Below are positions 42,498 through 52,404 of a stretch of 64,000 bases of DNA, piece after piece. Position 1 is the stretch's first letter. Each line of letters starts with the position of its first letter. Source of the DNA: Candidatus Thiodictyon syntrophicum (GTDB lineage Bacteria; Pseudomonadota; Gammaproteobacteria; Chromatiales; Chromatiaceae); contig NZ_CP020370.1 of the NCBI RefSeq assembly GCF_002813775.1, positions 4,737,501 through 4,801,500 of the forward strand, read 5' to 3'. The notes beneath the pieces were generated by a model. That model did no database searches and had not been told where the DNA came from. It saw nothing but the letters and a program-made list of their open reading frames with translations. The translations under genes were made by a program, and so were the position numbers.

Positions 42498-44321
42498 ATG
42501 CCGAAGATCAATGTTACCGAGGTGGTCCTGCGCGACGCCCACCAGTCGCTGTTGGCGACGCGCCTGCGCCTGGAGGACATGCTGCCCATCTGTCCCCAGC
42601 TCGACGCCATCGGCTATTGGTCCCTGGAGTGCTGGGGCGGGGCCACCTTCGATGCCTGCGTGCGCTTCCTCAAGGAGGACCCCTGGGAGCGGCTGGGCAA
42701 GTTCCGCGAGGCCCTGCCCAAGACCCGGCTGCAGATGCTCCTGCGGGGGCAGAATCTGGTCGGCTACCGCCACTACTCGGACGATGTGGTGCGCGCCTTC
42801 GTGCGACGGGCCGCCGCCTACGGCATGGACGTCTTCCGGATCTTCGATGCGCTCAATGACCTGCGCAACATCAGGACGGCGGTCGAGGCGACCAAGGCCG
42901 CGGGCAAGCACGCCCAAGGCACCATCTGCTATACGCAAAGCCCGGTCCACGACCTCGCGGGCTTCGTGCGCATGGGTCAGGAACTGGCGCAGATGGGCTG
43001 CGACTCCATCGCCTTGAAGGACATGGCGGGACTCCTGACGCCCTATGTCACCGCCGAGCTGGTCCGAGCCCTGAAGGACACCCTCGACCTGCCGCTGCAC
43101 CTGCACTCACACGCCACCTCGGGCCTGGCGGAGATGTGTCACCTGAAGGCGATCGAGAACGGCTGCGATACGATTGATACCGCCATCTCGTCGCTGGCCG
43201 GCGGGACCTCCCATCCGCCCACCGAGAGCATGGTCGCGGCGCTGCGCGGCACCCGGTATGACACCGGGCTGAATCTGGAGCTGATCCAGCAGGTCGGCAT
43301 CTATTTCTATCAGGTGCGCAAGCGCTATCACCAGTTCGAGAGCGAGTTCACCGGGGTCGACACCCGGGTTCAGGTCAATCAGGTGCCGGGCGGCATGATC
43401 TCCAACCTGGCCCACCAATTGAAGGAGCAGCAGGCCCTGGAGCGCATGTCCGCGGTGCTGGAGGAGATCCCCCGCGTCCGCAAGGACCTGGGCTACCCGC
43501 CATTGGTGACCCCCACGTCCCAGATCGTCGGCACCCAGGCGGTCATCAATGTCCTGACCGACCAGCGCTACCAGACCATCACCAATGAGGTGAAGCTCTA
43601 TCTCCAGGGCCGCTACGGCCGCGCCCCGGGGCCGGTCAACCCCACCCTGCAACAGCAGGCGATCGGCAACGAGGAACTGGTGGAGTGCCGGCCCGCGGAC
43701 CTGCTGCCGCCCGAGTTGGAGCGGCTCACGCAGGCCATCGGCCCGCTGGCCCTGACCGATGACGACGTTCTGACCTACGCCATGTTCCCGGAGGTCGGGC
43801 GCGCCTTCCTCACCCAGCGCGCGGCCGGGACCCTGCAACCGGAGCCCCTGGAGCCCCCACCAGGCCCCGCCGCCGGCGAGCACGCACCCACCGAGTTCAA
43901 CATCGCCGTCCATGGCGAAACCTACCACGTCAAGGTCACGGGCGCCGGGCAAAAGGGCCAGACCGACCGGCATTTCTATCTTTCCATCGACGGCGTGCCC
44001 GAGGAGGTGGTGGTCGAGACCCTGGACCACGTGGTCCTGACCGGCGGGGCCCAGGGGGCGATCAAGAAGGCAATCGCCGGCCGCCGGCCCAAGCCCGACA
44101 AACCGGGCCAGGTCACCACCGCCATGCCCGGCAACATCGTCGATGTGCTGGTCAAGGAGGGGGCAACCGTGACCGCCGGCCAACCGGTCCTGGTCGCCGA
44201 GGCGATGAAGATGGAGACCGAGATCCAGGCCCCCATCGCCGGGACCGTGAGCGCGGTCTACGTCATCAAGGGGGACGCGGTGAACCCGGATGAGGTACTG
44301 CTGGAGATTACGCCGGCCTGA
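42498..44321 (+). CDS. pycB: pyruvate carboxylase subunit B / oxaloacetate decarboxylase alpha-type, biotinylated
   Basis: 607 residues from ATG 42498. The carboxyltransferase domain shows VTEVVLRDAHQSLLATRLRL, KDMAGLLTPY, and metal-site LHLHSHATSG; PVNPTLQQQAIGNEEL is the conserved PYC_OADA region. The C-terminal biotinyl domain has VAEAMKMETEIQAPIAG with biotinyl-Lys. With pycA it fixes CO2 into oxaloacetate, an anaplerotic step; without oadB/oadG genes here a sodium-pumping decarboxylase is unlikely. An open upstream extension is repeat-derived and not counted. Confidence 0.94.
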   Translation: MPKINVTEVVLRDAHQSLLATRLRLEDMLPICPQLDAIGYWSLECWGGATFDACVRFLKEDPWERLGKFREALPKTRLQMLLRGQNLVGYRHYSDDVVRAFVRRAAAYGMDVFRIFDALNDLRNIRTAVEATKAAGKHAQGTICYTQSPVHDLAGFVRMGQELAQMGCDSIALKDMAGLLTPYVTAELVRALKDTLDLPLHLHSHATSGLAEMCHLKAIENGCDTIDTAISSLAGGTSHPPTESMVAALRGTRYDTGLNLELIQQVGIYFYQVRKRYHQFESEFTGVDTRVQVNQVPGGMISNLAHQLKEQQALERMSAVLEEIPRVRKDLGYPPLVTPTSQIVGTQAVINVLTDQRYQTITNEVKLYLQGRYGRAPGPVNPTLQQQAIGNEELVECRPADLLPPELERLTQAIGPLALTDDDVLTYAMFPEVGRAFLTQRAAGTLQPEPLEPPPGPAAGEHAPTEFNIAVHGETYHVKVTGAGQKGQTDRHFYLSIDGVPEEVVVETLDHVVLTGGAQGAIKKAIAGRRPKPDKPGQVTTAMPGNIVDVLVKEGATVTAGQPVLVAEAMKMETEIQAPIAGTVSAVYVIKGDAVNPDEVLLEITPA

Positions 44322-44339
44322 ACCGGCGTGACGGCGGCA

Positions 44340-44565
44340 ACGATGGGTTTCGCTGCGCTCTACCCATCGTCGTAGGAGCGGCCCCCCGGCCGCGACGCTT
44401 TGCCGCGAGCCTCAACCTAGAAAGAGCAGTTCTCACACAAAGACACAAAGAACACAAAGATTTTCAACATTTAGGTCGAGGAAATCACCCGCACGGCGAT
44501 CGGCTAAACGCCTTCAATTATTTGTTTTTCTTTTTTTTCTTTGTGTCTTTGTGTGAGCAATTCCC
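44340..44565. repeat. GATGGGTTTCGCTGCGCTCT stem, GGAGCGGC REP and CACAAAGACACAAAG inverted repeat
   Basis: CGATGGGTTTCGCTGCGCTC at 44341 folds with CTACCCATCG. TAGGAGCGGCCCCCCGGCCG at 44373 is REP-like. CTCACACAAAGACACAAAGA at 44433 pairs with TCTTTGTGTCTTTGTGTGAG ending at 44558. The gap between pycB and the efflux gene (44322-44588) contains only these. Confidence 0.82.
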
Positions 44566-44588
44566 GGATTTAGGCTCAAGGGAGCGGT

Positions 44589-46046
44589 TCAGCGACGGGC
44601 CGTGGGACTCGCCGACGTGCCCTCCCAACCGCCGCCCAGGGCCTTGATCAGGCCCACGCTGGCCGTGAGGCGCCGGCCCAGGATGTCCAGGGCGGTGCGC
44701 GCGTTGGCGAGTTGGGCGGCCTGGGCCGTGACCACGTTCAGATAGCTCACGGTGCCCGCCTTGTATTGGTTCAGGCTCAATTGCGCGGCGCGGCGGCTGG
44801 CCTCGACCGCGGCCTCCTGGGCGAGCGCCTCCTGGGCGAGGATGTGCAGCGCCGAGAGGTTGTCCTCGACCTCCCGCAAGGCAACCAGCACGCTCTGGCG
44901 GTAGGCGGCCACGCTGGCGTCATAGGCGGCGACGGCCTGGGCGCTCTGGGCGCGGCGCAGACCGGCGTCGAACAGCGGCCCGGCCAGGGTCGGACCCACG
45001 GACCAATAGCGGGTGCCGGCGGAGAGCAGCTTGGAGAAGTCGGTGCTCTGGTAACCCAGGGTGGCAGAGAGGCTCAGGGTCGGGAAGTAGGCGGCGCGGG
45101 CGACCCCGATCTGGGCGTTCGCGGCGGCGACCCGGCGCTCGGCACTCGCGATGTCGGGCCGGCGCTCCAGCAGGGTCGAAGGCAGGCCGGCGGGGATGAC
45201 CGGCAGGCTGGTCGGCGGGTCCGCCGGGGCGAGCGCCAAATCCGCCGGCGGCCGGCCGATCAGCACGGCGATGGCGTGCTCGAGCTGGGCGCGCCGGACC
45301 CCCAGGTCGATGGCCTGGGCCTGGGTCGTCTTCAGTTGGGCCTGCGCCAGTGCCACGTCGACCTGGGCGACGACCCCGGCCGCGTAGCGGTTTTGGGTAA
45401 TCGTCAGGGCCCGCTCGTAGGCCGCAACGGTTTCGTTGAGCAGCCGCTGTTGGGCATCCAGGACGCGCAGCAGGAAATAGTCCTGGGCCAGGGTCGCCTG
45501 GGCGCTCAGGCGCACCGACTCCAGGTCGGCCGCGCTCGCCTGCGCGCTCGCCCGGCTGGATTCGACCTGACGCGCCACCTTGCCCCAGAGGTCGATCTCC
45601 CAGGGCAGGCTGAGCCCGATGTTCTCGGTGGTCTCCGGGGCGCGGCGGCCCACCGAGACCGGCACGCTCCCGCTGCCGATGGTGGACTGGGAGCGGATCA
45701 CCGAGGCACTGCCGGAGAGGCTGGGGAAGAGCCCGGCGCGGGCCTGCTGCACCAGCGTCTGGGCCTCGCGCAGCTTGGCCGCGGCGGCGGCCAGGTCCTG
45801 GTTGGAGACCTCGACCTGGACCACGAGCGCAGTGAGCGGCGGGTCGCCGAAGACCTCCCACCAGGGCCCCCGCGGCGCTTGGTCCTGGGGCGTGGCGGGC
45901 TTCCAGTTGGCGTCCGCCTTATAGGCGGCCGGGACCTGCGCGCTCGGGCGCACGTACTCCGGCCCCAGGTTGCAGGCCGCCGTCAGGGCCGCCGCGCCGA
46001 GCGCCAGGGTCCGCATCAGCGGATACATGCCCAAGGCTTTGGTCAT
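44589..46046 (-). CDS. NodT-family outer-membrane efflux lipoprotein
   Basis: 485 residues from ATG 46046. Lipobox ALTAAC puts the lipidated Cys at residue 25, then NLGPEYVRPSAQVPAAY, WWEVFGDPPL and two repeats of the OEP fold (AKLREAQTLVQQARAGLFPS; AAANAQIGVARAAYFPTLSL). It forms the trimeric exit duct for an RND pump. The reading frame stays open upstream to an ATG at 46160 through 38 extra codons: nine copied from the start of mdtC, the rest from a palindromic repeat. Its natural partner mdtC lies at 47836-50930 on the same strand, split off by an insertion. Confidence 0.95.
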   Translation of the reverse strand: MTKALGMYPLMRTLALGAAALTAACNLGPEYVRPSAQVPAAYKADANWKPATPQDQAPRGPWWEVFGDPPLTALVVQVEVSNQDLAAAAAKLREAQTLVQQARAGLFPSLSGSASVIRSQSTIGSGSVPVSVGRRAPETTENIGLSLPWEIDLWGKVARQVESSRASAQASAADLESVRLSAQATLAQDYFLLRVLDAQQRLLNETVAAYERALTITQNRYAAGVVAQVDVALAQAQLKTTQAQAIDLGVRRAQLEHAIAVLIGRPPADLALAPADPPTSLPVIPAGLPSTLLERRPDIASAERRVAAANAQIGVARAAYFPTLSLSATLGYQSTDFSKLLSAGTRYWSVGPTLAGPLFDAGLRRAQSAQAVAAYDASVAAYRQSVLVALREVEDNLSALHILAQEALAQEAAVEASRRAAQLSLNQYKAGTVSYLNVVTAQAAQLANARTALDILGRRLTASVGLIKALGGGWEGTSASPTARR

Positions 46047-46074
46047 GGTTCCGGCCAGCCGCGGCGCCGGCCCG

Positions 46075-46134
46075 CTGGAGTCCAAGGCTTCAGCCTTGGA
46101 TCGGCAGGCCAAGGCTGAAGCCTTGGACTCCAGG
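46075..46134. repeat. GGAGTCCAAGGCTTCAGCC palindrome, full copy
   Basis: CTGGAGTCCAAGGCTTCAGC at 46075-46094 and GGCTGAAGCCTTGGACTCCAG ending at 46132 are inverted arms with a loop that contains a third arm. It is in frame with the upstream extension of the efflux gene, and joins the duplicated mdtC upstream segment at 46133. Confidence 0.88.
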
Positions 46135-46558
46135 CGGATGAAGACCTCGGTAAAGTGCATTGCAACCCTGATGAGCGAGGCCCTGCGTCAGACCCGTGCG
46201 TGTAGCGCAGATTCTAAGCCGAAGCGCGGATCGATGCGTGCGCCGCGAGCGGCCGGGGAGGCGCCCGCTCCACAAGGCACAACCGAGGGCCGCTGAGCCA
46301 CCCGTAGGGTCCGCTGTGCGGACCAAGAGCATCGCAAACCGCTGGATGGCCGGAGCAACCCCCGCGACACGGTAACGCCTGAAGGCCCCAAAAAAGTGGA
46401 AAAACCGAGAATCCCGGTAACCCGGCGCGAACCCGGACAAGTTGGCGGAAGGCGCGCGTGGGCCCATGCTATCCTTCAAGAACAGTTGAAAACTACTCGC
46501 GGGTTCCACCATGGAGATGAAGTGCCTCGACCGAATCACCCTCGATCCCGCGGTCATG
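46133..46558. repeat. segmental duplication, copy 1 (mdtC upstream region)
   Basis: Closely related to 50902-51398 over about 430 bases: GCGGATGAAGACCTCGGTAA, GTGCATTGCAACCCTGATGA, TTCTAAGCCGAAGCGC, CGACACGGTAACGCCTGAAG, AAAACCGAGAATCCCGG, CTCGACCGAATCACC. It carries the first nine codons of mdtC (minus strand, ATG at 46160) and the first 16 codons of the DUF433 gene (plus strand, ATG at 46511). Confidence 0.93.
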
Positions 46559-46747
46559 GGGGGCAAGCCCTGCATTCGCGGGATGCGCGTGACGGTCGGC
46601 ATGATCGTCGGCATGATCGCGAGCGGCCATGACCGGGCCCAGGTGCTTGCGCTCTATCCCTACCTGGAGGCGGAAGACATCGCCCAGGCCTTGAGCTATG
46701 CCGCCTGGCGCGCCGCCGAGGTCGAGACCGCCATCGGCTGCGCATGA
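46511..46747 (+). CDS. DUF433 family antitoxin
   Basis: 78 residues, typical length. LDRITLDPAVMGGKPCIRGM, RVTVGMIVGMIASGHD and VLALYPYLEAEDIAQALSYA are DUF433 hallmarks, a winged HTH-like DNA-binding fold. Start ATG 46511 behind a weak site. Four-base overlap (ATGA) with the DUF5615 toxin gene. The first 16 codons lie in the duplicated segment; the other copy at 51350 has lost the ATG (ACG) and decayed. Confidence 0.92.
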   Translation: MEMKCLDRITLDPAVMGGKPCIRGMRVTVGMIVGMIASGHDRAQVLALYPYLEAEDIAQALSYAAWRAAEVETAIGCA

Positions 46748-47109
46748 AACTGCTCCTGGATATGAATCTGTCCCCGGCTTGGGTGCCGGTGTTGACGACG
46801 GCGGGATGGCAGACGGCACATTGGTCCTCGGTCGGGGACGCCACCGCGTCGGATCTTCGCATCATGAGTTGGGCGAAGGAGCACGGCTACTGCGTCGTCA
46901 CCAACGATCTCGATTTCAGCGCCATCCTCGCCGCGACCCGCGCGGAGGGTCCGAGCGTGATCCAGATCCGCGGCCAGGACCTCGCCCCGGACGCCTTGGC
47001 GGAGACGCTCATCAGCGTGCTTCGCGCCCACGCCGATGCGCTGACCGAGGGCGCCATCCTCACCCTGGACCTGCGCACCGCGCGCGTACGCAGACTGCCG
47101 CTACGCTGA
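46744..47109 (+). CDS. DUF5615 family PIN-like toxin
   Basis: 121 residues. KLLLDMNLSPAWVPVL with the first Asp, VVTNDLDFSAILA with the second Asp pair, and GPSVIQIRGQDL are complete. Predicted RNase controlled by the preceding DUF433 protein. The module lies on the plus strand inside what was probably the mdtC-efflux factor operon (minus strand). Confidence 0.92.
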   Translation: MKLLLDMNLSPAWVPVLTTAGWQTAHWSSVGDATASDLRIMSWAKEHGYCVVTNDLDFSAILAATRAEGPSVIQIRGQDLAPDALAETLISVLRAHADALTEGAILTLDLRTARVRRLPLR

Positions 47110-47417
47110 CGGTCAATGGATGGAGACCGCGGACTCGGGAACCGCACCGCGAGACGCCTTTGGGACGCTGCCCGCTCGCCGTTCCGGACCGGCCACCCGC
47201 AAGTGCAGGCATTGTCACACCAAAATCCACAGCTGACGCCACGCACGTCGCTCTCGCGACAATCTCGCAGTGCGAGATCATTGTCAAACGGAACGGCTGC
47301 GTGCGCGCCAGGTTCAGCAACAGATCAACGAACATCTGGCAACGAGCATGCTTAAGAAGTTAAGCTGATTTTGCGTCGAAAATGGGGTGGGCAAAGGCTA
47401 CAGTGCCTTTTACGGGT
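47110..47417. other. gap without recognisable gene
   Basis: About 300 bases between the toxin gene and the Rpn fragment. Open frames exist on both strands but have no protein-like composition or family motif. A small stem, CGATCTCGCAGTGCGAGATC-like (TCTCGCAGTGCGAGA near 47262), is the only structure noted. Confidence 0.6.
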
Positions 47418-47786
47418 CTACGGCGTCCCGGTCCCAGACGACTCGGATTTGTCCGCGAGCAATCGCTTCAGCCGCTCATTCTCGGCCAGCGCCTCTTCCT
47501 TGGCCACCCGCTCCCGCTCCTGCGCCGCACGGGCCTCGTCTTCGGCCGCACGCGCCTGCTCAACCTCAGCGCGCAGATCCTCGAATTCGAGTTGGATGCT
47601 CTGCTGTTCACGCAGAAAGTCCTGCCGCGCCTGGTACGCATAATAGGCGTGCTCTTTCTCGGAAAAGGCCTTCAGTGTGTTCATGGCTCGCCTCATCTCT
47701 GGGGTCTGCATCCACCCGGGCAGGGCGTTCTCGTCCAGGCGCTCGGCCTCGTTGAAGAATTTCAGATGCAAATCAATGCCAAGGTC
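47418..47786 (-). pseudogene. C-terminal fragment of an Rpn/PD-(D/E)XK nuclease family transposase
   Basis: LHLKFFNEAERLDENALPGW, TPEMRRAMNTLKAFSEKEHA and YYAYQARQDFLREQQSIQLE followed by a Glu/Ala/Arg coiled coil match the C-terminal third of PDDEXK_2/Rpn proteins. The nuclease core is missing: upstream the sequence changes abruptly into the GGAGTCCAAGG palindrome at 47787. The frame remains open but there is no proper start, so this is a truncated relic. Confidence 0.8.
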
Positions 47787-47810
47787 TCCAAGGCTGAAGC
47801 CTTGGACTCC
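47787..47810. repeat. GGAGTCCAAGGCTTCAGCC arm
   Basis: TCCAAGGCTGAAGCCTTGGACTCC, 24 bases, internally palindromic. It marks the break point of the Rpn fragment and lies 26 bases beyond the mdtC stop codon. Confidence 0.85.
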
Positions 47811-47835
47811 GAATGCGCATCGCTGGCCGAAACCA

Positions 47836-50800
47836 TTAAGGCCCGCCCGCCGGCCCAAGGCGCCTGCTCGCCCCCCAGCCCCGGCACCAGAGCCGAAAGC
47901 GATCCAGATACAGGTAGACCACGGGCGTGGTATAGAGGGTCAGCAATTGGCTGAGCATCAGGCCGCCGACGATGGCGACACCTAGGGGGACGCGCAGCTC
48001 GGCCCCCTCGCTGCCGCCCAGCGCCAGGGGCAGCGCGCCCAGCATGGCCGCCAGGGTCGTCATCATGATCGGGCGAAAGCGCAGCAGGCAGGCCGCAAAG
48101 ATCGCCTCATCCGGCGGCAGTCCCTGGCTACGCTCGGCCTCGAGGGCGACGTCGACCATCATGATGGCATTCTTCTTCACGATGCCGATCAACAGGATGA
48201 CCCCGATCAGGGCCATGATCGTGAAGTCCAGGCCGAAGGCGAGCAGGGCCAGCAGGGCGCCGACGCCGGCCGAGGGCAGGGTCGAGAGGATGGTGAGCGG
48301 ATGCACATAGCTCTCGTAGAGGATGCCGAGCACCAGATAGACACTCACCAGCGCGGCCAGGATCAACCAGGGCTGGGTGTTCAGTGACTCCTGGAAGGCG
48401 CGCGCCGTGCTTTGGAAGGTGCCGCGCACCGACGCCGGCAGACCGAGCTCGCGACTGGTCTCCTCGATTGCCTTGACCGCATCGCTCAGGGCCTTCCCCG
48501 GCGGCAGATTAAACGAGATGGTGCCGGCGACGAAGGCCCCCTGGTGATTGACCGCCAGCGCGGTCGGTGTCTGCTCATGACGGCTGACGGCGGCCAGCGG
48601 CACCTGCTCCCCGGACGGGCTGCGGATCTCGATTGCGGCCAGTGCGCTCGGGCGCTGCGCATACTCGGGGGCGACCTCCATGACCACGCGATACTGGTTG
48701 AGCGGGGCATAGATGGTCGAGACCTGGCGCTGACCGAAGGCGTCGTAGAGGGTCGCGTCGATCAGCCTGGGGGTCAGCCCCAGGCGGCTCGCGGTATCCC
48801 GATCGATGGTCAGGGTCGTCTGCTCGCCCTTGTCCTGCTGGTCGCTATTCACATCGGACAGTTCGGGGCGTTCGCTCAGTGCCCGCTCCAGCCGCGGGAT
48901 CCAGGTCTTGAGCTCAGCCGCATCGTCGCCCTGGAGACTGTACTGATACTGGGCCGCACCGCGCCGCCCGCCCATGCGGATATCCTGGACCGATTGCAGA
49001 TAGAGGCGCGCGCCGGGTTCATTCCCGAGCTTGCCGCGCAGCCGCGCGATGACCTGATCGGCCCCGACCTTGCGCTCCGCGAGCGGCTTCAAGGTAACGA
49101 ACAGGTTACCCGAGTTGCCCTGCCCGCTCCCGGTAAAGCCCACCACCTTGGCCACTGCCGGATCGGCTCGCACGATCGCCATGAAGTCCGCAAGCTTACC
49201 GCTCATGGCCTGGAATGAGATCCCCTGGTCGGCCTGAATGAAACCGTTGAGCCGACCAGTGTCCTGCTGGGGGAAGAAGCCCTTGGGGACTATCACGTAC
49301 AGATAGACGTTCAGGGCCACGGTGGCGCCCAGCACCAGCATGGTCAGGCGCGGGTGCCGCAGGGCCACGCGCAGACTGCGGCCATAATGTCTATGCAGCC
49401 AGTCAAAGGCGCGCTCGACGCCATTCATGAACCGGCCTTGGCGCCGCTCCGATTGCGGCCGCAACAGGCGCGCGCACATGGCGGGCGTGGTCGTCAGGGA
49501 CACGACGAGTGAGATCAGGACCGCCACCGACAGGACCACCGCGAATTCGCGGAACAACCGGCCGACGATCCCCCCATCAGCAGGACCGGCAGGAACACCG
49601 CGATCAGTGACAGGCTCATGGCGAGCACCGTGAAGCCGACCTCGCGCGCGCCCTGGATCGCCGCCGCAAAGGCCGACTTGCCGCGCTCGATATGGCGCGA
49701 GCAGTTCTCCAGGACCACGATGGCGTCATCGACCACGAAACCGGTGGCGATGGTGAGCGCCGTCAGCGATAGGTTGTCGAGGCTGTAGCCCGCCAGATAC
49801 ATGACGCTGAAGGTACCGACCAGCGACACCGGCACGGCCACCGCCGGGATCAGGGTGGTGCGCACATCGCGCAGAAACAGAAAGACCACCAGGATCACCA
49901 GGACGACCGAGACCCCCAGGGCCAACTCCACGTCATGCAGAGAGGCGCGGATGGTGGGCGTGCGGTCCATGACGACTTCGAGGTCGATCGCCGGCGGGAT
50001 GGCGGCGCGCAGGCCCGGCAGTGCCGCCCGCACGCGCTCGACCGTCGCGATGATGTTCGACCCCGGCTGCCGGGTCAGGATCAGCAGTACCGCCGGGCGC
50101 CCGTCCGCCAGTCCGGTATTGCGCAGGTCCTGCACCGAATCCAGGACCCTGGCGACATCACGCAACTGCACGGCGGCCCCGTTGCGATAGGCGATGACCA
50201 GGGGCTCGAACTGCGCGGCCGTCGTGGCCTGGTCATTCGCTTCGATCTGCCAGCGGCGCTCGCCGGACTCGACGACCCCCTTGGGCCGGTTGGCGTTGGC
50301 GCTCGCCAGTGCCGCGCGCACATCCTCCAGTCCGATGCCATAGGCGTTCAGCGCCTTGGGGTTCAGTTCCACCCGTACCGCGGGCAGTGAACTGCCCCCC
50401 ACGCGCACCTCACCGATACCCTTGATCTGAGAAAGCTTCTGGGCCAGGATCGTGGATGCCGCGTCGTACATCTGACCGCGGTCGAGGGTATCCGAGGTCA
50501 GGGACAGGATCATGATCGACCCATCGGCCGGGTTGGACTTGTGGTAGGTCGGATTGCCGGGCAGATTGCTCGGCAGGTCCGCCCGCGCCGCGTTGATCGC
50601 CGCCTGCACGTCGCGGGCCGCGCCGTCGATGTCCCGGTCCAAATCGAATTGCAGCGTGATCCCGGTGCTGCCCTGCGAACTCGAGGAGGTCATCTCGGTC
50701 ACCCCGGCGATGCGCCCCAGCCGCCGCTCCAGTGGAGTCGCCACGGTGGCGGCCATGGTCTCGGGGCTGGCACCGGGCAGCGACGCACGCACCGAGATAG

Positions 50801-50930
50801 TCGGAAAGTCCACCTGCGGCAGCGGCGCGACCGGCAGCAACGGGAAGGCGAAGGCCCCGGCCAGAAAGAGGCCCAGGGTCAGGAGCGTGGTCGCGACCGG
50901 GCGGCGGATGAAGACCTCGGTAAAGTGCAT
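47836..50930 (-). pseudogene. mdtC: MdtC-like RND multidrug permease, frameshifted
   Basis: ATG 50930 gives [40 protein letters not shown] and [20 protein letters not shown], very close to E. coli Mdt[13 protein letters not shown] keeps the proton-relay Asp pair. At 49570-49575 (GGGGGG on the coding strand) the frame shifts after [10 protein letters not shown]; the sequence resumes one frame over as [20 protein letters not shown] and continues through all later RND segments to 47836. Adding one base restores a 1031-residue protein, exactly family length. MdtA and MdtB genes are not adjacent. Either a real null mutation, a slippage site, or a sequencing error in a homopolymer. Confidence 0.92.
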
Positions 50931-51398
50931 TGCAACCCTGATGAGCGAGGCCGTGCGTCAGACCCGTGCGTGTAGCGGCGATTCTAAGCCGAAGCGCAGA
51001 TCAATGCGTCCGCCGCGAGCGGCCCCGGATGCGCCCGGTCCACAAGGCGCAACCAAAGGCCGCTGCGCCACTCGTAGGGTCCGCTGCGCGGACCAAGAGC
51101 CTCGCAGGACACTGGATGGCCGAAGCAACCCCCGCAACGCTCCTGTAGGGTCCGCTGTGCGGACCGATGGCATCGCAGGGCACTGGATGGCCCGAACAAC
51201 CCCCGCGACACGGTAACGCCTGAAGCCCGCAACAAAATGGAAAAACCGAGAATCCCGGAAGCCCGTCCGAACCTGAGCAGTTCATCGGGAAGCGCCCATA
51301 GGCCCTGGCTATCCTGCAAGAACGGCTGAAAACCACTCGCGAGCCCCACCACGGAGACGACGCGCCTCGACCGAATCACCCGCAATCCCGCGGCCATG
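50902..51398. repeat. segmental duplication, copy 2 (native mdtC upstream region)
   Basis: Matches 46133-46558. It contains one extra internal tandem duplication: TAGGGTCCGCTGCGCGGACC (51076) to AAGCAACCCCCGC, repeated from TAGGGTCCGCTGTGCGGACC (51146). The DUF433 start has become ACG and the frame is lost after CGCGGCCATG. 51399-51762 shows no gene and no other repeat. Confidence 0.92.
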
Positions 51399-51762
51399 AA
51401 GCCACCAGCGTCAGAGCAGGCAACTTGACCGGCCGCGGTCGCCACCGCACCAACTGGAGCGCCGCGACACCGAGCTGTTCTGCCCGCTCCAGGCGGGCGC
51501 GGCGCTTCACCGTGCACCGCCGCTCGCCGGCCAGGCACGGGTGGGTGGCGAACGCCTGGAATCTGGGCTACAGTCGCCCGCGGCAGGACCTTCGGACATC
51601 TTTCACTACCCTGGGTTAGATTGCACTTCCAATGGTATGAAAATTCAGAGATCCTGCCAACCTACCCGACACTTATGGCCGAATCCGGCACTTGGTCTTG
51701 GGGAGACTAATGATCAAGGCCCCCGTTATTCGCCCTACCGCTCAGGCGTCACAAACGAAACC

Positions 51763-52329
51763 ATGCCGCGCTCCCTGCTTCTCCCACTGGCTGCTCTCCT
51801 TCTCGCCGTTGGCGGCTGTGCTTCAACGATCACCTCGCAACTCAGCCCCTCACCCCAGGAACCGGTCTGCGCGCCATCCACGACCGCACTGGTCTGGTGG
51901 CGGCCGCGGTGGCGAGCGGATCAAAAAGATGCGGTTGCCAGAGAGGCCGCGGCTGCCGCCGGACTCGACCAGTTCTTCAAGAATTCGGGATGCTTTCAAT
52001 CTGCTTCACTCGAGCGCCTGCCACCGAGATCAGACGAGTCCGCCCAGGCTGCTGCCGCCGCGCAAGCGACGAAACGAAACGGGAAGGTCGTCTTGATCAG
52101 GGTCCGCGAGCTGGGCCCGACCGTCAAGATCGGCGCGTCGCCGGCGCTGCTTGAAGGCGGAACCGAGGTTGTTCTCGACGTTTCGGAGTTCCTACCGGGC
52201 AGGACCACGCCACGGACATTCACTGTTGAGTGGCGCAACGGTGGGCCCGGCGTACTCAAAGGCGTTGCCAGCCTCCCGCAAGACATGCAGGCAGCACTCG
52301 CGGCAGGCCTTCAGCCCCCCGTGCGGTGA
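51763..52329 (+). CDS. hypothetical lipoprotein
   Basis: 188 residues from ATG 51763. Signal sequence MPRSLLLPLAALLLAVGGC with lipobox AVGGC (Cys19). The mature part has ALVWWRPRWRADQKDAVARE, GLDQFFKNSGCF and VLIRVRELGPTVKIGASPAL followed by a beta-rich tail; it resembles outer-membrane-associated proteins that score with LPP20/GNA1162-like or 'LPS assembly' lipoproteins only weakly. Alone on the plus strand, with repeats downstream. Confidence 0.75.
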   Translation: MPRSLLLPLAALLLAVGGCASTITSQLSPSPQEPVCAPSTTALVWWRPRWRADQKDAVAREAAAAAGLDQFFKNSGCFQSASLERLPPRSDESAQAAAAAQATKRNGKVVLIRVRELGPTVKIGASPALLEGGTEVVLDVSEFLPGRTTPRTFTVEWRNGGPGVLKGVASLPQDMQAALAAGLQPPVR

Positions 52330-52404
52330 CGTCTGACCCCTCGCTCAAGCGGTGCGCCAACGTCAGACCGGTGGTCAGGTCGGCCTCGATCATAATCCCG
52401 GCCA

